Origin: Anaerotignum faecicola
Lineage (GTDB): Bacteria; Bacillota; Clostridia; Lachnospirales; Anaerotignaceae
Length of the DNA stretch: 64,000 nucleotides
Assembly (NCBI GenBank): GCA_024460105.1
Contig: JANFXS010000004.1
Location: 248,001-312,000 of the forward strand
Direction: 5' to 3'
Part shown: positions 36,709-45,198 of the stretch, one piece after another
Position numbering within the stretch: position 1 is the first letter of the stretch
Layout: each line of letters begins with the position of its first letter
Notes under the pieces: generated by a model
Database searches by the model: none
What the model was told of the DNA's origin: nothing
What the model saw: the letters and a program-made list of their open reading frames with translations, nothing else
Program-made: the position numbers and the translations under genes

Positions 36709-36905
36709 ATTTTTTACCTCTTTTGTCTAAAAATAATTATTTTTATTTTTATTATAATTATATAAATTTATTTTGCAACAAGGCAATTTTTACAAAATTT
36801 TTAGGCGTTTTATGGATAATATTGTTCCTGCTTTAAATAACGTTATTTTTTCGACAGGATAATAAGGGCGTCAGCGGCTCTCCGGCTTTGAATGGAGGGA
36901 TTTTT

Positions 36906-37028
36906 TTGTTCAAGGCGCAAATATGCGGGCCGTGCGGCAATTGCGGCGCGGGTGATTGCCCAAAGGGGATTTCGGGAGACCGGTTAAGTATTTGCGGCGA
37001 TGAAGAACGGAAAAATTCACCATATTAA
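36906..37028 (+). CDS. 40-residue cysteine-rich protein with ferredoxin-like Cys cluster
   Basis: A short frame starts at TTG 36906, five bases after TGGAGGGA, and ends at TAA 37026. Its sequence includes ICGPCGNCGAGDCPKGISG, that is C-x2-C-x2-C-x4-C-P, with a fifth Cys further on (SICGDEE). This is one residue longer than the classical C-x2-C-x2-C-x3-C-P of 4Fe-4S ferredoxins. It could bind an iron-sulfur cluster or zinc, or be a peptide of unknown use. It is preceded by a 200-base gap from the divergent MerR gene. Existence is supported by the ribosome site and composition only. Confidence 0.5.
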   Translation: MFKAQICGPCGNCGAGDCPKGISGDRLSICGDEERKNSPY

Positions 37029-37215
37029 ACGCGTACGCCTTTTTGATTTAAGTCAAGTCTTGTATAAAAAATTCTGTATACAAAAAGCGCGGGTAGCAAA
37101 AAAACTGCTATAAATAAAATTTTGATTTTTGCATGAAAAAATAGTAAAAATTATACTATATTTTTTTATTATTTTATGGTATGCTGATAAAAGGAAACAT
37201 CAGGAGGGATTTTTT

Positions 37216-38103
37216 GTGGCGAAAGACTTATTCACTGAAATCAGGGTTAAATATAATACGCTTTCCAAAAACCAGAAAATTGTTGCCAATTATATATTGG
37301 AAAACAGGGATAAATGCGTTAGGATGACCTTGAATGAACTTGGACGCGAATGTAATTTGAGCGAAACTACCATAATAAGATTTATAAATAAGCTTGATTA
37401 TAAATCTTATCAAAGCTTCAGGCTGGACATGGCCCAAGATTTATCAAGGCACGATGCGGCCGATTCGCCCAAGGGCTCCGAATATCAGGAGATTAAAAGC
37501 GGCGACAGCGCCGAAGAGGTTAAACAGAAAGTTATTTCCATCGCTTCAAGCGCAATTACGGATATTAACAACCTTATACCTGTGGAAACCGTTACTGAAG
37601 CCGCAAAGCTTATCGAATCCGCGCGCAAAATAATGTTCTTTGGCGCGGGCGGCTCCGGAGTTGTTGCTATGGACGTATACCATAAATTTTTAAGGAGCGG
37701 GAAAAACGTTATACACGAGGGAAACTCCCATATAGCCCTGATCCATGCTTCCCAGCTTACAAAGGACGATCTGCTTATACTTATATCGCATGAGGGCGAG
37801 AGCAAAGAAGTGCTTGAATGTTGCCGCCTGGCGCAGGAAGGGAAGGCAAAGGTGCTGGGCATTACAAGCTATATGAACAGCGATCTTGCAAAAATGGCCG
37901 ATTTATGCATATTCAGTTCTACGAATGATTCGGCTTATTATACGGAGGCTATGGTTAGCCGTCTTGTCCAGCTTGTAATAATGGATATGCTTTTCATAAT
38001 TGTAAATGCGCGCGAGGACGACAAGGCCCTTATGGCAATTGAGGCCGCAAACAGGGCTACAAGGGAAATGAAAGTACATAACGGTTATGAAGAGGAGGCT
38101 TGA
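37216..38103 (+). CDS. RpiR/MurR-family transcriptional regulator
   Basis: A 295-residue protein with an N-terminal HTH_6 domain (KYNTLSKNQKIVANYILEN to about residue 80, including MTLNELGRECNLSETTIIRF) and a C-terminal SIS sugar-phosphate-binding domain (about 120-260, FFGAGGSGVVAMDVYHKF, ISHEGESKEVLECC). The start is GTG 37216 with CAGGAGGG upstream; the frame is open from 37129. It lies three bases before the aldolase gene and very probably controls the acid-sugar operon in response to a phosphorylated intermediate. Confidence 0.92.
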   Translation: MAKDLFTEIRVKYNTLSKNQKIVANYILENRDKCVRMTLNELGRECNLSETTIIRFINKLDYKSYQSFRLDMAQDLSRHDAADSPKGSEYQEIKSGDSAEEVKQKVISIASSAITDINNLIPVETVTEAAKLIESARKIMFFGAGGSGVVAMDVYHKFLRSGKNVIHEGNSHIALIHASQLTKDDLLILISHEGESKEVLECCRLAQEGKAKVLGITSYMNSDLAKMADLCIFSSTNDSAYYTEAMVSRLVQLVIMDMLFIIVNAREDDKALMAIEAANRATREMKVHNGYEEEA

Positions 38104-38106
38104 CAG

Positions 38107-38949
38107 TTGTTTATAAATTTAAAAGACGCGCTTAAAGGCGCGAAGGAGGATAAAAGGGCGTTAGGCTCGTTTAATGTTTACAGCTATGAAACGATACGCG
38201 GCGTGATAAAAGCGGCTAAGGAGGCTCAAAGCCCGGCTATAGTTTCCTTCGGAGCGTCTTACCTTAAAAATATGAGCCTTGAAACGGTTTATTCAATCGC
38301 GCTTGAGGCGGCAAGCGAAACGGAGGGGCAGATTGTTCTGCACCTTGACCACTGCACCGATATTAATATTATAAAAAGGGCTGTCGGCGCGGGGTTTACT
38401 TCCGTGATGTACGACGGTTCGGCATTGGATTTTGAAGAAAATGTAAAGAATACGTCCGAGGTTGTAAAGCTTGCCCATGCAAAAAACGTATCGGTGGAAG
38501 CGGAGCTTGGCAGCATTGCGTTGGGGGAATTTTCCAATGAAACCGAAATAGACCACGGCCAAAGCTATACGGATCCCATTAAGGCAAAGGAATTTGCCGA
38601 ACGTACGGGAATAGACGCGCTTGCCGTTTCCATAGGCACGGTACACGGCATGTATAAGGCAAAGCCCGACATACGGGTTGACATATTAAAGAAAATAAAT
38701 GACTTGACGTCCGTACCGCTTGTGCTGCACGGCGGCAGCGGCACGCCGGAAGAAAAAATACTTGAATGTATCGAAAACGGTATCTGCAAAATAAACGTAA
38801 ATACGGAAATTTCACAGTATACGGTTATGAAAATAAGGGAGCTTTTAAATAAATCGGAAAACACACACCTCTCCAAGCTTTCGCTTGAAGAAATTTCATT
38901 TGTTAGCGAGGTTGTGTTTAAATATATAAAATTATTCTTAAATAAATAA
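38107..38949 (+). CDS. Class II ketose-bisphosphate aldolase family protein
   Basis: A zinc-dependent class II aldolase of the FbaA/GatY/KbaY family, 280 residues. Metal and substrate motifs are visible: HLDHCTD (about 78-84), EAELGSIALGE (about 128-138), VSIGTVHGMYK (His ligand near 180), LHGGSGTP (about 205) and NVNTE. The family cleaves phosphorylated ketoses to DHAP and an aldehyde. The gene neighbours (2-hydroxyacid dehydrogenase and DUF1537 kinase) point to a phosphorylated acid-sugar-derived substrate instead of fructose bisphosphate. The start is TTG 38107 with AGGAGG upstream. Confidence 0.88.
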   Translation: MFINLKDALKGAKEDKRALGSFNVYSYETIRGVIKAAKEAQSPAIVSFGASYLKNMSLETVYSIALEAASETEGQIVLHLDHCTDINIIKRAVGAGFTSVMYDGSALDFEENVKNTSEVVKLAHAKNVSVEAELGSIALGEFSNETEIDHGQSYTDPIKAKEFAERTGIDALAVSIGTVHGMYKAKPDIRVDILKKINDLTSVPLVLHGGSGTPEEKILECIENGICKINVNTEISQYTVMKIRELLNKSENTHLSKLSLEEISFVSEVVFKYIKLFLNK

Positions 38950-38964
38950 ACGGGGGAATTTTCT

Positions 38965-39855
38965 ATGAAAAAAGCAGGATTTATTGGGCTTGGCATTATG
39001 GGAAAGCCAATGGCTAAAAACCTTTTAAAAGCAGGGTGCGAACTTATGGTTTACGACATAAATAAGGACGCCGTCGACGAAGTTGCAAAAGAAGGGGCGA
39101 AAGCCGCTGGCCTTGAAGAAATAGGACGGGAATGTGAAATTATATTTACAATACTTCCCAATGGCAAAATAGTGTCCGACGTGCTTTTCAGCGAAAACGG
39201 AGTTTTTTCAACGGTTAAAGCCGGAGCGGTTGTGTGCGATATGAGCTCGGTAACTCCTACGGAAAGCAAGGCGTGCGCCGCGAAGCTTTTGGAAAAAGGC
39301 GTCGGATTTATCGATTCTCCGGTATCTGGCGGGGAGCCTAAGGCTATAGACGGCACGCTTGCTTTTATGGCGGGCGGAGAGGAAAAAGACTTTGAAGCCG
39401 TTAAGCCTTATATGGATATAATGGGCGCAAGCGCGCTGTTAATCGGTCCCAGCGGCAGCGGTTCCGTTACAAAGCTTGCAAACCAGATTATCGTTAACCT
39501 CACCATAGCTACTGTGTCCGAGGCTTTTGTGCTTGCGACAAAGGCCGGCGCGGATCCGGTAAAAGTTTACAACGCAATCAGGGGCGGCCTTGCGGGAAGC
39601 ACGGTTCTCGACGCTAAAATACCTATGATTGTTGAACGCAACTTTAAGCCGGGCGGCAAGATCTCCATAAACCACAAAGACATTAAAAATGTTATAAACA
39701 CGGCTCACGAAATTGACTGCCCGGTGCCTTTGACAGCCCAGCTTTTTGAAATTATGCAGGCGCTTAAAGTAGGCGGGCATATGGACGACGACCACGGCGG
39801 CATAGTTCAGTATTTTGAACAGCTTGCAGGCGTTGAAGTTAAGAAAGCGCAGTAA
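38965..39855 (+). CDS. 3-hydroxyisobutyrate dehydrogenase-family oxidoreductase (GarR/LtnD-like)
   Basis: A 296-residue beta-hydroxyacid dehydrogenase. The Rossmann motif GLGIMGKPMAKNLLKAG is at residues 7-23, the substrate-binding DSPVSGGEPKAIDGTLAFMA near 113-132, and the catalytic Lys lies in GSVTKLANQIIVN near 168-180. Family members reduce tartronate semialdehyde (GarR) or oxidise L-threonate (LtnD). Next to a DUF1537 kinase, an LtnD-like role (oxidising a C4 sugar acid) is the best inference. ATG 38965 follows CGGGGGAA. Confidence 0.88.
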   Translation: MKKAGFIGLGIMGKPMAKNLLKAGCELMVYDINKDAVDEVAKEGAKAAGLEEIGRECEIIFTILPNGKIVSDVLFSENGVFSTVKAGAVVCDMSSVTPTESKACAAKLLEKGVGFIDSPVSGGEPKAIDGTLAFMAGGEEKDFEAVKPYMDIMGASALLIGPSGSGSVTKLANQIIVNLTIATVSEAFVLATKAGADPVKVYNAIRGGLAGSTVLDAKIPMIVERNFKPGGKISINHKDIKNVINTAHEIDCPVPLTAQLFEIMQALKVGGHMDDDHGGIVQYFEQLAGVEVKKAQ

Positions 39856-39869
39856 GGAGGGCAAGTATC

Positions 39870-41309
39870 ATGACGGAAGTTAAACCAATAAGCGCCGACA
39901 TATTGCGTTCATACAAGGCGGTTGATGAGAAAAAAGTTGACGAAACGCTTGCAAAAGCGCTCGCGGGACTTAACAAAAAAATCGTTGTGCTTGACGACGA
40001 CCCTACGGGCGTGCAGACGGTAAACAATGTGTCTGTATTTACAAATTGGGAAGTTGAAACCCTTATAGAAGGCTTTAACGAAGAAAACAGCATTTTCTTT
40101 GTGCTTACGAATTCCAGGGGGCTTACGGTTGCCCAGACTACGGCGGCGCACAGGCAGATGGCAAAAAATATATACGAAGCCTCTAAAGCGACGGGAAAAG
40201 ACTATATTTTGATAAGCCGCAGCGATTCGACTTTAAGGGGGCATTATCCGCTGGAGCCTATGCTTCTTAAAGAAGAAACGGAGAAGCTTACAGGCAGGAA
40301 AATCGACGGGGAAATAATGTTCCCATTCTTTAAAGAAGGCGGGCGTTTTACAATAAACAACATACATTATGTAAAAGAAGGCGATATGCTTACGCCGGCA
40401 GGGCTTACGGAATTTGCAAAAGATAAGTCTTTCGGATATTCTTCAAGCCACATTGGCGAATACTGTGAGGAAAAGTCAAAGGGAGCTTTTAAAGCGGAGG
40501 ACATGACGTATATTTCCCTTGAAGAATTAAGAGATCTTGAAATTGAGAAAATCGCCGAAAAACTCGCGGCTGTAAAGGATTTCGGAAAAGTTATCGTAAA
40601 CGCTGTCGACTATGTGGATGCAAAGGTGTTTGCAATAGCTTTCTGCAAAGCCGTTTCCGAAGGGAAGCAGTTTATATTCAGAAGCGCGGCGGCGATTACG
40701 AAAGTCCTCGGCGGCGTTAAGGACAAGGCCCTTTTAACAAAAGAAGAACTTGTCGAAAAGGGGAACGCCAACGGCGGAATCGTTTTAATCGGCTCGCACG
40801 TTAAAAAGACTACGGCACAATTCGAAGAACTTAAAAAATGCAGATTTCCGCTTGAATTTATAGAATTCCGCGCCGGCAGAGTGCTTGAAGAAGGCGGCCT
40901 TAAAGACGAGGTTGAAACTGTTGTTGCGAAAGCGGAGGAACTGATTAAAAACGGGAAAACGGTCGTAGTGTTTACAAGCCGCGACCTAGTTAAGCTGGAT
41001 ACGGACGATAAGGATAAGATACTTGAAGCTTCAGTAGCCATTTCGGACGCCGTTACAAGCGTTATAGGCAATCTTAAAGTAAAGCCTAATTTTATTATTG
41101 CAAAAGGCGGAATTACTTCAAGCGACGTCGGCACAAAAGCCCTGCGTGTAAGGCGCGCTACCGTTATGGGCCAGATTAAGCCGGGCATACCTGTTTGGAT
41201 GACGGGGGAAGAAAGCAAATTCCCTAATATGCCGTATGTTATATTCCCGGGAAACGTAGGGGAAGTTACAACGCTGAGGGAAGCCGTCGAGATATTAATG
41301 GGAGAATGA
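39870..41309 (+). CDS. Four-carbon acid sugar kinase (DUF1537/OtnK-like)
   Basis: A 479-residue DUF1537-family kinase with VLDDDPTGVQTVNNVSV near residue 35, SRSDSTLRGHYPLEP near 113 and AKGGITSSDVG near 410. Characterised members phosphorylate 3-oxo-tetronates or threonate/erythronate at the 4-OH. Position directly after the dehydrogenase and aldolase suggests the order oxidise, phosphorylate, cleave. The decarboxylase (OtnC) and isomerase (OtnI) of the known pathways are absent here and the class II aldolase may replace them. ATG follows AAGGAGGGC. Confidence 0.9.
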   Translation: MTEVKPISADILRSYKAVDEKKVDETLAKALAGLNKKIVVLDDDPTGVQTVNNVSVFTNWEVETLIEGFNEENSIFFVLTNSRGLTVAQTTAAHRQMAKNIYEASKATGKDYILISRSDSTLRGHYPLEPMLLKEETEKLTGRKIDGEIMFPFFKEGGRFTINNIHYVKEGDMLTPAGLTEFAKDKSFGYSSSHIGEYCEEKSKGAFKAEDMTYISLEELRDLEIEKIAEKLAAVKDFGKVIVNAVDYVDAKVFAIAFCKAVSEGKQFIFRSAAAITKVLGGVKDKALLTKEELVEKGNANGGIVLIGSHVKKTTAQFEELKKCRFPLEFIEFRAGRVLEEGGLKDEVETVVAKAEELIKNGKTVVVFTSRDLVKLDTDDKDKILEASVAISDAVTSVIGNLKVKPNFIIAKGGITSSDVGTKALRVRRATVMGQIKPGIPVWMTGEESKFPNMPYVIFPGNVGEVTTLREAVEILMGE

Positions 41310-41588
41310 TATTATACATAAAAGGGCGCGCGGCAGAAGCGGTATTCCCGAAATTAAGCTTGGTTGAGCTTATAAAGTAAGGCGTGGCATATATTAAAAA
41401 GCATGCCTTCCGTAAACGGAGTCCGTATCGGTTTCCAATAGAATTTATAGGCGGATGAAGCGCGCAAAATGATAACGTAAAAACGGCACATCACATTTTT
41501 AGTGTGGTGTGCTTTTTATGTTTTAGGTATATCAGATATATTTTAAAGTTAAAAATAAATTTTAATGGTTTTTAAAAATAAATAATGT
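41310..41588. other. Spacer after the acid-sugar operon
   Basis: No gene is seen. It holds the operon terminator at 41486-41517 and AT-rich DNA leading into repeat copy D. Confidence 0.5.
41486..41517 (+). terminator. Terminator of the acid-sugar operon
   Basis: GCACATCACA pairs with TGTGGTGTGC (one G-T pair), followed by TTTTTATG. Confidence 0.75.
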
Positions 41589-41852
41589 TAGTTTCGGTTT
41601 ACAAACGGTACGCGCGGTTTTAAGCGGAAACATCGGCGCGACAGCCGCGTTTAGGCCGCCTGCCGCCGGGTTCGCTGCGCCGGCGCGTTTTGCATTGCCC
41701 ATGTGACGACGACGCCCGTTAAAATTATGCGGCCTCATAAGGAAAATTTTCCCCTTTCAAGGCGCATACGCACAGGCGCGGCGCATCATGCGGCAGAGAA
41801 AAACGGGAAATTTTTCCTTGTGTGACGTGCGCGCCGCTGTAAACGGAGGATA
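41589..41852 (+). repeat. Dispersed intergenic element, copy D
   Basis: The left end AGTTTCGGTTTACAA (about 41590-41604) matches copies A and B. Internal ACGCCCGTTAAAATTATG, GGAAAATTTTCCCC and TTTCAAGGCGCATACGC follow the copy A order. The right end GCGCGCCGCTGTAAACGG is a more diverged inverted partner. Orientation is the same as copy A. It is the most GC-rich copy. No gene is encoded. Confidence 0.7.
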
Positions 41853-42132
41853 AGAGTAATCTAAGACAGTTTTTAAACCGAATTAAAAACAGCGCGGCAG
41901 TATATATGGGGTTGTATGGAACGAAAGATTTTCGCCGGCAATTTATTTATGACGGAAAGCGCGATATATTGTTTTCGGCATCAGGATTTTACTGCATACG
42001 GAACCGTTATTAAATTGCCGGCATTTCCGGATTTTGACAATGCCCGCAACTTCAAGGCGGATTTTTGTATTTTGCCATATGGCATACAGATGCGTTTATA
42101 ATTTTCAGAGGAAACTTAAAGCGTTCAGTTTT
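41853..42132. other. Upstream of the sigma-54 control region
   Basis: No gene is seen. A 61-codon frame (41916-42101) has a residue pattern without a ribosome site and is not supported. Confidence 0.45.
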
Positions 42133-42216
42133 GTTTTGTGTTTTTAAGTGTTTAAACACATTTGAACACAAGCTGTTTTTGTAAAAAAATGTATTGTATT
42201 TGTTAAAAAACAATAC
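42133..42216 (+). promoter_or_regulatory. Palindromic candidate activator sites upstream of panB
   Basis: A perfect palindrome GTGTTTAAACAC (42148-42159) sits within a larger imperfect dyad (TTTGTGTTT/GAACACAAG). A second inverted pair GTATTG/CAATAC spans 42191-42216. They lie roughly 90-200 bases upstream of the sigma-54 promoter, where bacterial enhancer-binding proteins usually bind. The role is inferred from position and symmetry. Confidence 0.5.
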
Positions 42217-42304
42217 GAAGGTTCTATTGTTAAAATTGCATACATATTTGACATAAAATAAGCCGCTTATTTATTAAAAAATTTTTTTTGAAAAAAACTG
42301 GGTT

Positions 42305-42321
42305 TTGGCACGCCGTTTGCT
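42305..42321 (+). promoter_or_regulatory. Sigma-54 (-24/-12) promoter of panB
   Basis: The sequence TTGGCACGCCGTTTGCT matches the sigma-54 consensus YTGGCACG-N4-TTGCW at every fixed position. GG (42307-42308) and GC (42319-42320) are ten bases apart as required. The start of transcription would be near 42332, about 56 bases before the panB ATG. Confidence 0.85.
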
Positions 42322-42387
42322 GTTATAAAATAGCACAAGTAAAAATTTCTAGTCAGCCAGTAAACCAGTAAGGAGGATTATCTAATT

Positions 42388-43218
42388 ATGAAAAAGAAAA
42401 TCACAGTTCCAGACATTATGGCATGCAAAGGCGGCAGCAAAGTTCCTACAATGATTACATGCTACGACTACACAAATGCACAGCTTGTTGACGAAAGCAA
42501 TATTGACATGATTCTTGTCGGCGATTCTCTTGGTATGACGATGCTTGGTTACAAAGGCACAGTCGGCGTTACTGTAGACGACATCATATATCATACGAAA
42601 CATGTTGTTAAAGGCGCGCCAAATACGTTTGTTATCGGCGATATGCCTTTCGGCTCATACAATGTAAGCATTGAGGACGCCGTTAAAAACGCAAACAGGA
42701 TTTTTACTGAAGGCGGATGCGACTGCATTAAGCTTGAGGGCGGTTCGGACGTTGCGCCTGTTATTAAGGCTATTGTTAAAGCCGGAATGCCGGTATGCGC
42801 GCACATCGGCCTTACTCCTCAGACATCTGCAATGATGGGCGGCTTCAAAGTTCAGGGCAAGAGCCTCGAAGCGGCGCAGGAACTTCTTGACAGCGCAAGG
42901 GCCGTTGCGGAAGCAGGCGCGTTTATGGTTGTTCTTGAAGGCATACCGGCAATGCTTGCAGACGAAATTACAAAGAGGATTCCTATCCCTACAATGGGTA
43001 TCGGCGCCGGGGCAGGATGCGACATGCAGGTTCTCGTTGCTCAGGACATGCTCGGCATGAACGACTGGGTTCCTAAATTCGTTAAAAAATATGCCGATCT
43101 ACGCACAACAATTATCGACGCTTACAATACATACTGCGAAGAAAGTTCCGCAAGGACATTCCCGGCGGAAGCTTATCAGTACAACGCTAAAATCGAGGGA
43201 ATTGAAAACCTTAAGTAA
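42388..43218 (+). CDS. panB: 3-methyl-2-oxobutanoate hydroxymethyltransferase
   Basis: PanB transfers a hydroxymethyl group from 5,10-methylene-THF to 2-ketoisovalerate, giving ketopantoate for pantothenate and CoA synthesis. The 276-residue TIM-barrel protein shows ITCYDYTNAQLVDE, LVGDSLGMTMLGYKGT (metal Asp), DMPFGSY, KLEGG, CAHIGLTPQ and GIGAGAGCDMQVLV. The ATG follows AAGGAGGAT. panC and panD are not here. Codon use is more biased (CTT, ACA, GCT) than in housekeeping neighbours, suggesting strong expression. It is under a sigma-54 promoter, which is unusual for panB. Confidence 0.95.
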   Translation: MKKKITVPDIMACKGGSKVPTMITCYDYTNAQLVDESNIDMILVGDSLGMTMLGYKGTVGVTVDDIIYHTKHVVKGAPNTFVIGDMPFGSYNVSIEDAVKNANRIFTEGGCDCIKLEGGSDVAPVIKAIVKAGMPVCAHIGLTPQTSAMMGGFKVQGKSLEAAQELLDSARAVAEAGAFMVVLEGIPAMLADEITKRIPIPTMGIGAGAGCDMQVLVAQDMLGMNDWVPKFVKKYADLRTTIIDAYNTYCEESSARTFPAEAYQYNAKIEGIENLK

Positions 43219-43290
43219 TACGGAAGTATTTCGGGTTTTAGGACAATAAAAACTTAAAACGGAGAGGTTTCGGACTGTATTAGGGGGAGC

Positions 43291-43312
43291 GCCGAAGCAA
43301 AAGGCGTTTTTA
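43291..43312 (+). terminator. Weak terminator after panB
   Basis: GCC pairs with GGC in GCGCCGAAGCAAAAGGCG, followed by TTTTTAAA. The stem is short, so read-through into fhs is possible. Confidence 0.4.
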
Positions 43313-43421
43313 AACGGTATCTGCATCGGTATGCGGATGGATTTACGGGAGTTAGTTAACGGGGGATTTTTCCTGTTGATTATAGAATGAAGTTATTATA
43401 TATTTAGGAGGAACAAATACA

Positions 43422-45104
43422 ATGGCAGAATTTTTAACTGATATTGAAATCGCCCAGAGGGCTGAAATGCAGGTAATCAACACGATCGCTGAAAAAGCGG
43501 GGATTCCTGATAAATATGTAGAAAACTATGGCAAATACAAAGCTAAAATCGACTACAGATATTTACAAAACGAGCTTAAAGACGCAAAAGACGCCGACCT
43601 TATACTTGTAACGGCTATTAACCCTACTCCGGCAGGCGAAGGCAAAACGACAACTACAATCGGTCTTGGCGACGCGCTCAACAGGCTTGGCAAAAAAACT
43701 ATGGTTGCGGTAAGGGAACCGTCGTTAGGCCCTGTATTCGGCGTTAAAGGCGGCGCGGCAGGCGGTGGATATGCCCAGGTTGTTCCTATGGAGGATATTA
43801 ACCTTCACTTCACAGGCGATTTCCATGCAATCGGCGCGGCAAACAACCTTCTTGCCGCTATGATTGACAACCATATCCATCAGGGAAACGCCCTTGACAT
43901 CGACCTTAAGAAAATCGTTTGGAGAAGGGCCGTAGACATGAACGACAGGCAGTTAAGGAACATCGTTGACGGCCTCGGCGGCAAAGGCGACGGCGTTACC
44001 CGTCAGGACGGATTCGATATTACGGTTGCGTCTGAAGTTATGGCTGCATTCTGCCTTTCAAACGATATTATCGAATTAAAGGAAAAGCTTGCTAAAATGA
44101 TTGTTGCATACAACAGAAAAGGCGAGCCTGTAACATGCGGACAGCTTAACGCACAGGGAGCTATGGCGGCTCTTTTAAAAGACGCCCTTAAACCAAACCT
44201 TGTTCAGACGCTTGAAGGGACGCCTACATTTATCCACGGCGGTCCTTTCGCTAACATCGCTCACGGCTGCAACTCTGTAATCGCAACAAAAATGGCTTCA
44301 AAAATAGCTGATTACGTTGTTACTGAGGCAGGTTTCGGCGCTGACCTCGGTGCGGAAAAATTCCTTGACATCAAGTGCCGTCAGTCGGGCCTTAAACCAA
44401 AAGCAGTAGTAATCGTCGCTACGGTAAGGGCTCTTAAATACAACGGCGGTGTTCCTAAGGCAGAACTTAACAACGAAAATCTTGAAGCTCTTGAAAAAGG
44501 ACTTCCTAACCTTCTTAAACATGTTGAAAACGTTACGCAGGTTTACGGTCTTCCGGCAGTTGTTGCAATCAACGCGTTCCCTACAGATACAAAGGCTGAA
44601 CTTGATCTTGTTGAGAAAAAATGCAACGAACTCGGCGTTAATGTTGCGCTTTCAGAAGTTTGGGCAAAAGGCGGCGAAGGCGGAAAAGCTCTTGCGGAAG
44701 AAGTTCTTAAACTTATCGAGAAAAACGCTCAGTTTAATTATGTATATGATGTTAACCTTCCTATCAAGGAAAAAATCGAAACAATCGCTAAGAGGGTTTA
44801 CGGCGCTGACGGCGTTGACTTTGCTCCGGCGGCCAATAAGCTTATTGCAGAATATGAGAAACTCGGTTTCGGCAACCTTCCAATCTGCATGGCTAAAAAC
44901 CAGTATTCAATGACAGACGACGCTACAATACTCGGCAGGCCTACAGGATTCAGGATTACTATCAGGGATCTTACTTTATCTGCCGGAGCAGGATTTATTG
45001 TCGCTTTAACAGGCACAATCATGAAAATGCCGGGTCTTCCTAAAGTTCCTTCGGCAGAAAAGATTGACGTTGATGTTGACGGCAAAATCAGCGGTTTATT
45101 CTAA
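43422..45104 (+). CDS. fhs: Formate--tetrahydrofolate ligase
   Basis: Fhs activates formate with ATP to 10-formyl-THF, the entry of the methyl branch in acetogens and purine/amino-acid fermenters. The 560-residue protein has the nucleotide-binding [20 protein letters not shown] at about 66-85, [20 protein letters not shown] near 100-120, and [20 protein letters not shown] near the C-terminus. Length matches the usual 555-560. ATG 43422 follows TAGGAGGAAC. Codon bias is strong, suggesting an abundant enzyme. The next genes supply the following two steps. Confidence 0.97.
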   Translation: MAEFLTDIEIAQRAEMQVINTIAEKAGIPDKYVENYGKYKAKIDYRYLQNELKDAKDADLILVTAINPTPAGEGKTTTTIGLGDALNRLGKKTMVAVREPSLGPVFGVKGGAAGGGYAQVVPMEDINLHFTGDFHAIGAANNLLAAMIDNHIHQGNALDIDLKKIVWRRAVDMNDRQLRNIVDGLGGKGDGVTRQDGFDITVASEVMAAFCLSNDIIELKEKLAKMIVAYNRKGEPVTCGQLNAQGAMAALLKDALKPNLVQTLEGTPTFIHGGPFANIAHGCNSVIATKMASKIADYVVTEAGFGADLGAEKFLDIKCRQSGLKPKAVVIVATVRALKYNGGVPKAELNNENLEALEKGLPNLLKHVENVTQVYGLPAVVAINAFPTDTKAELDLVEKKCNELGVNVALSEVWAKGGEGGKALAEEVLKLIEKNAQFNYVYDVNLPIKEKIETIAKRVYGADGVDFAPAANKLIAEYEKLGFGNLPICMAKNQYSMTDDATILGRPTGFRITIRDLTLSAGAGFIVALTGTIMKMPGLPKVPSAEKIDVDVDGKISGLF

Positions 45105-45198
45105 TTATTAAATACATCTTTTGTAAATGATGGCTGCGGCGGGAAACGGATTGTCTGTTTCCCGCCGAAACATGTTTATTATTTTTGGAGGTATTGCT

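Noticed and set aside
41916-42101. 61-codon plus-strand frame between repeat D and the panB control region
   Set aside because: Start lacks a ribosome site and the residues look random.
43250-43315. Glycine-riboswitch-like string before fhs (GGAGAG followed by GCGCCGAAG)
   Set aside because: The closing CTCTCAGG segment and a second aptamer are absent, and the GCCGAAGCAAAAGGC part is better explained as a short terminator.
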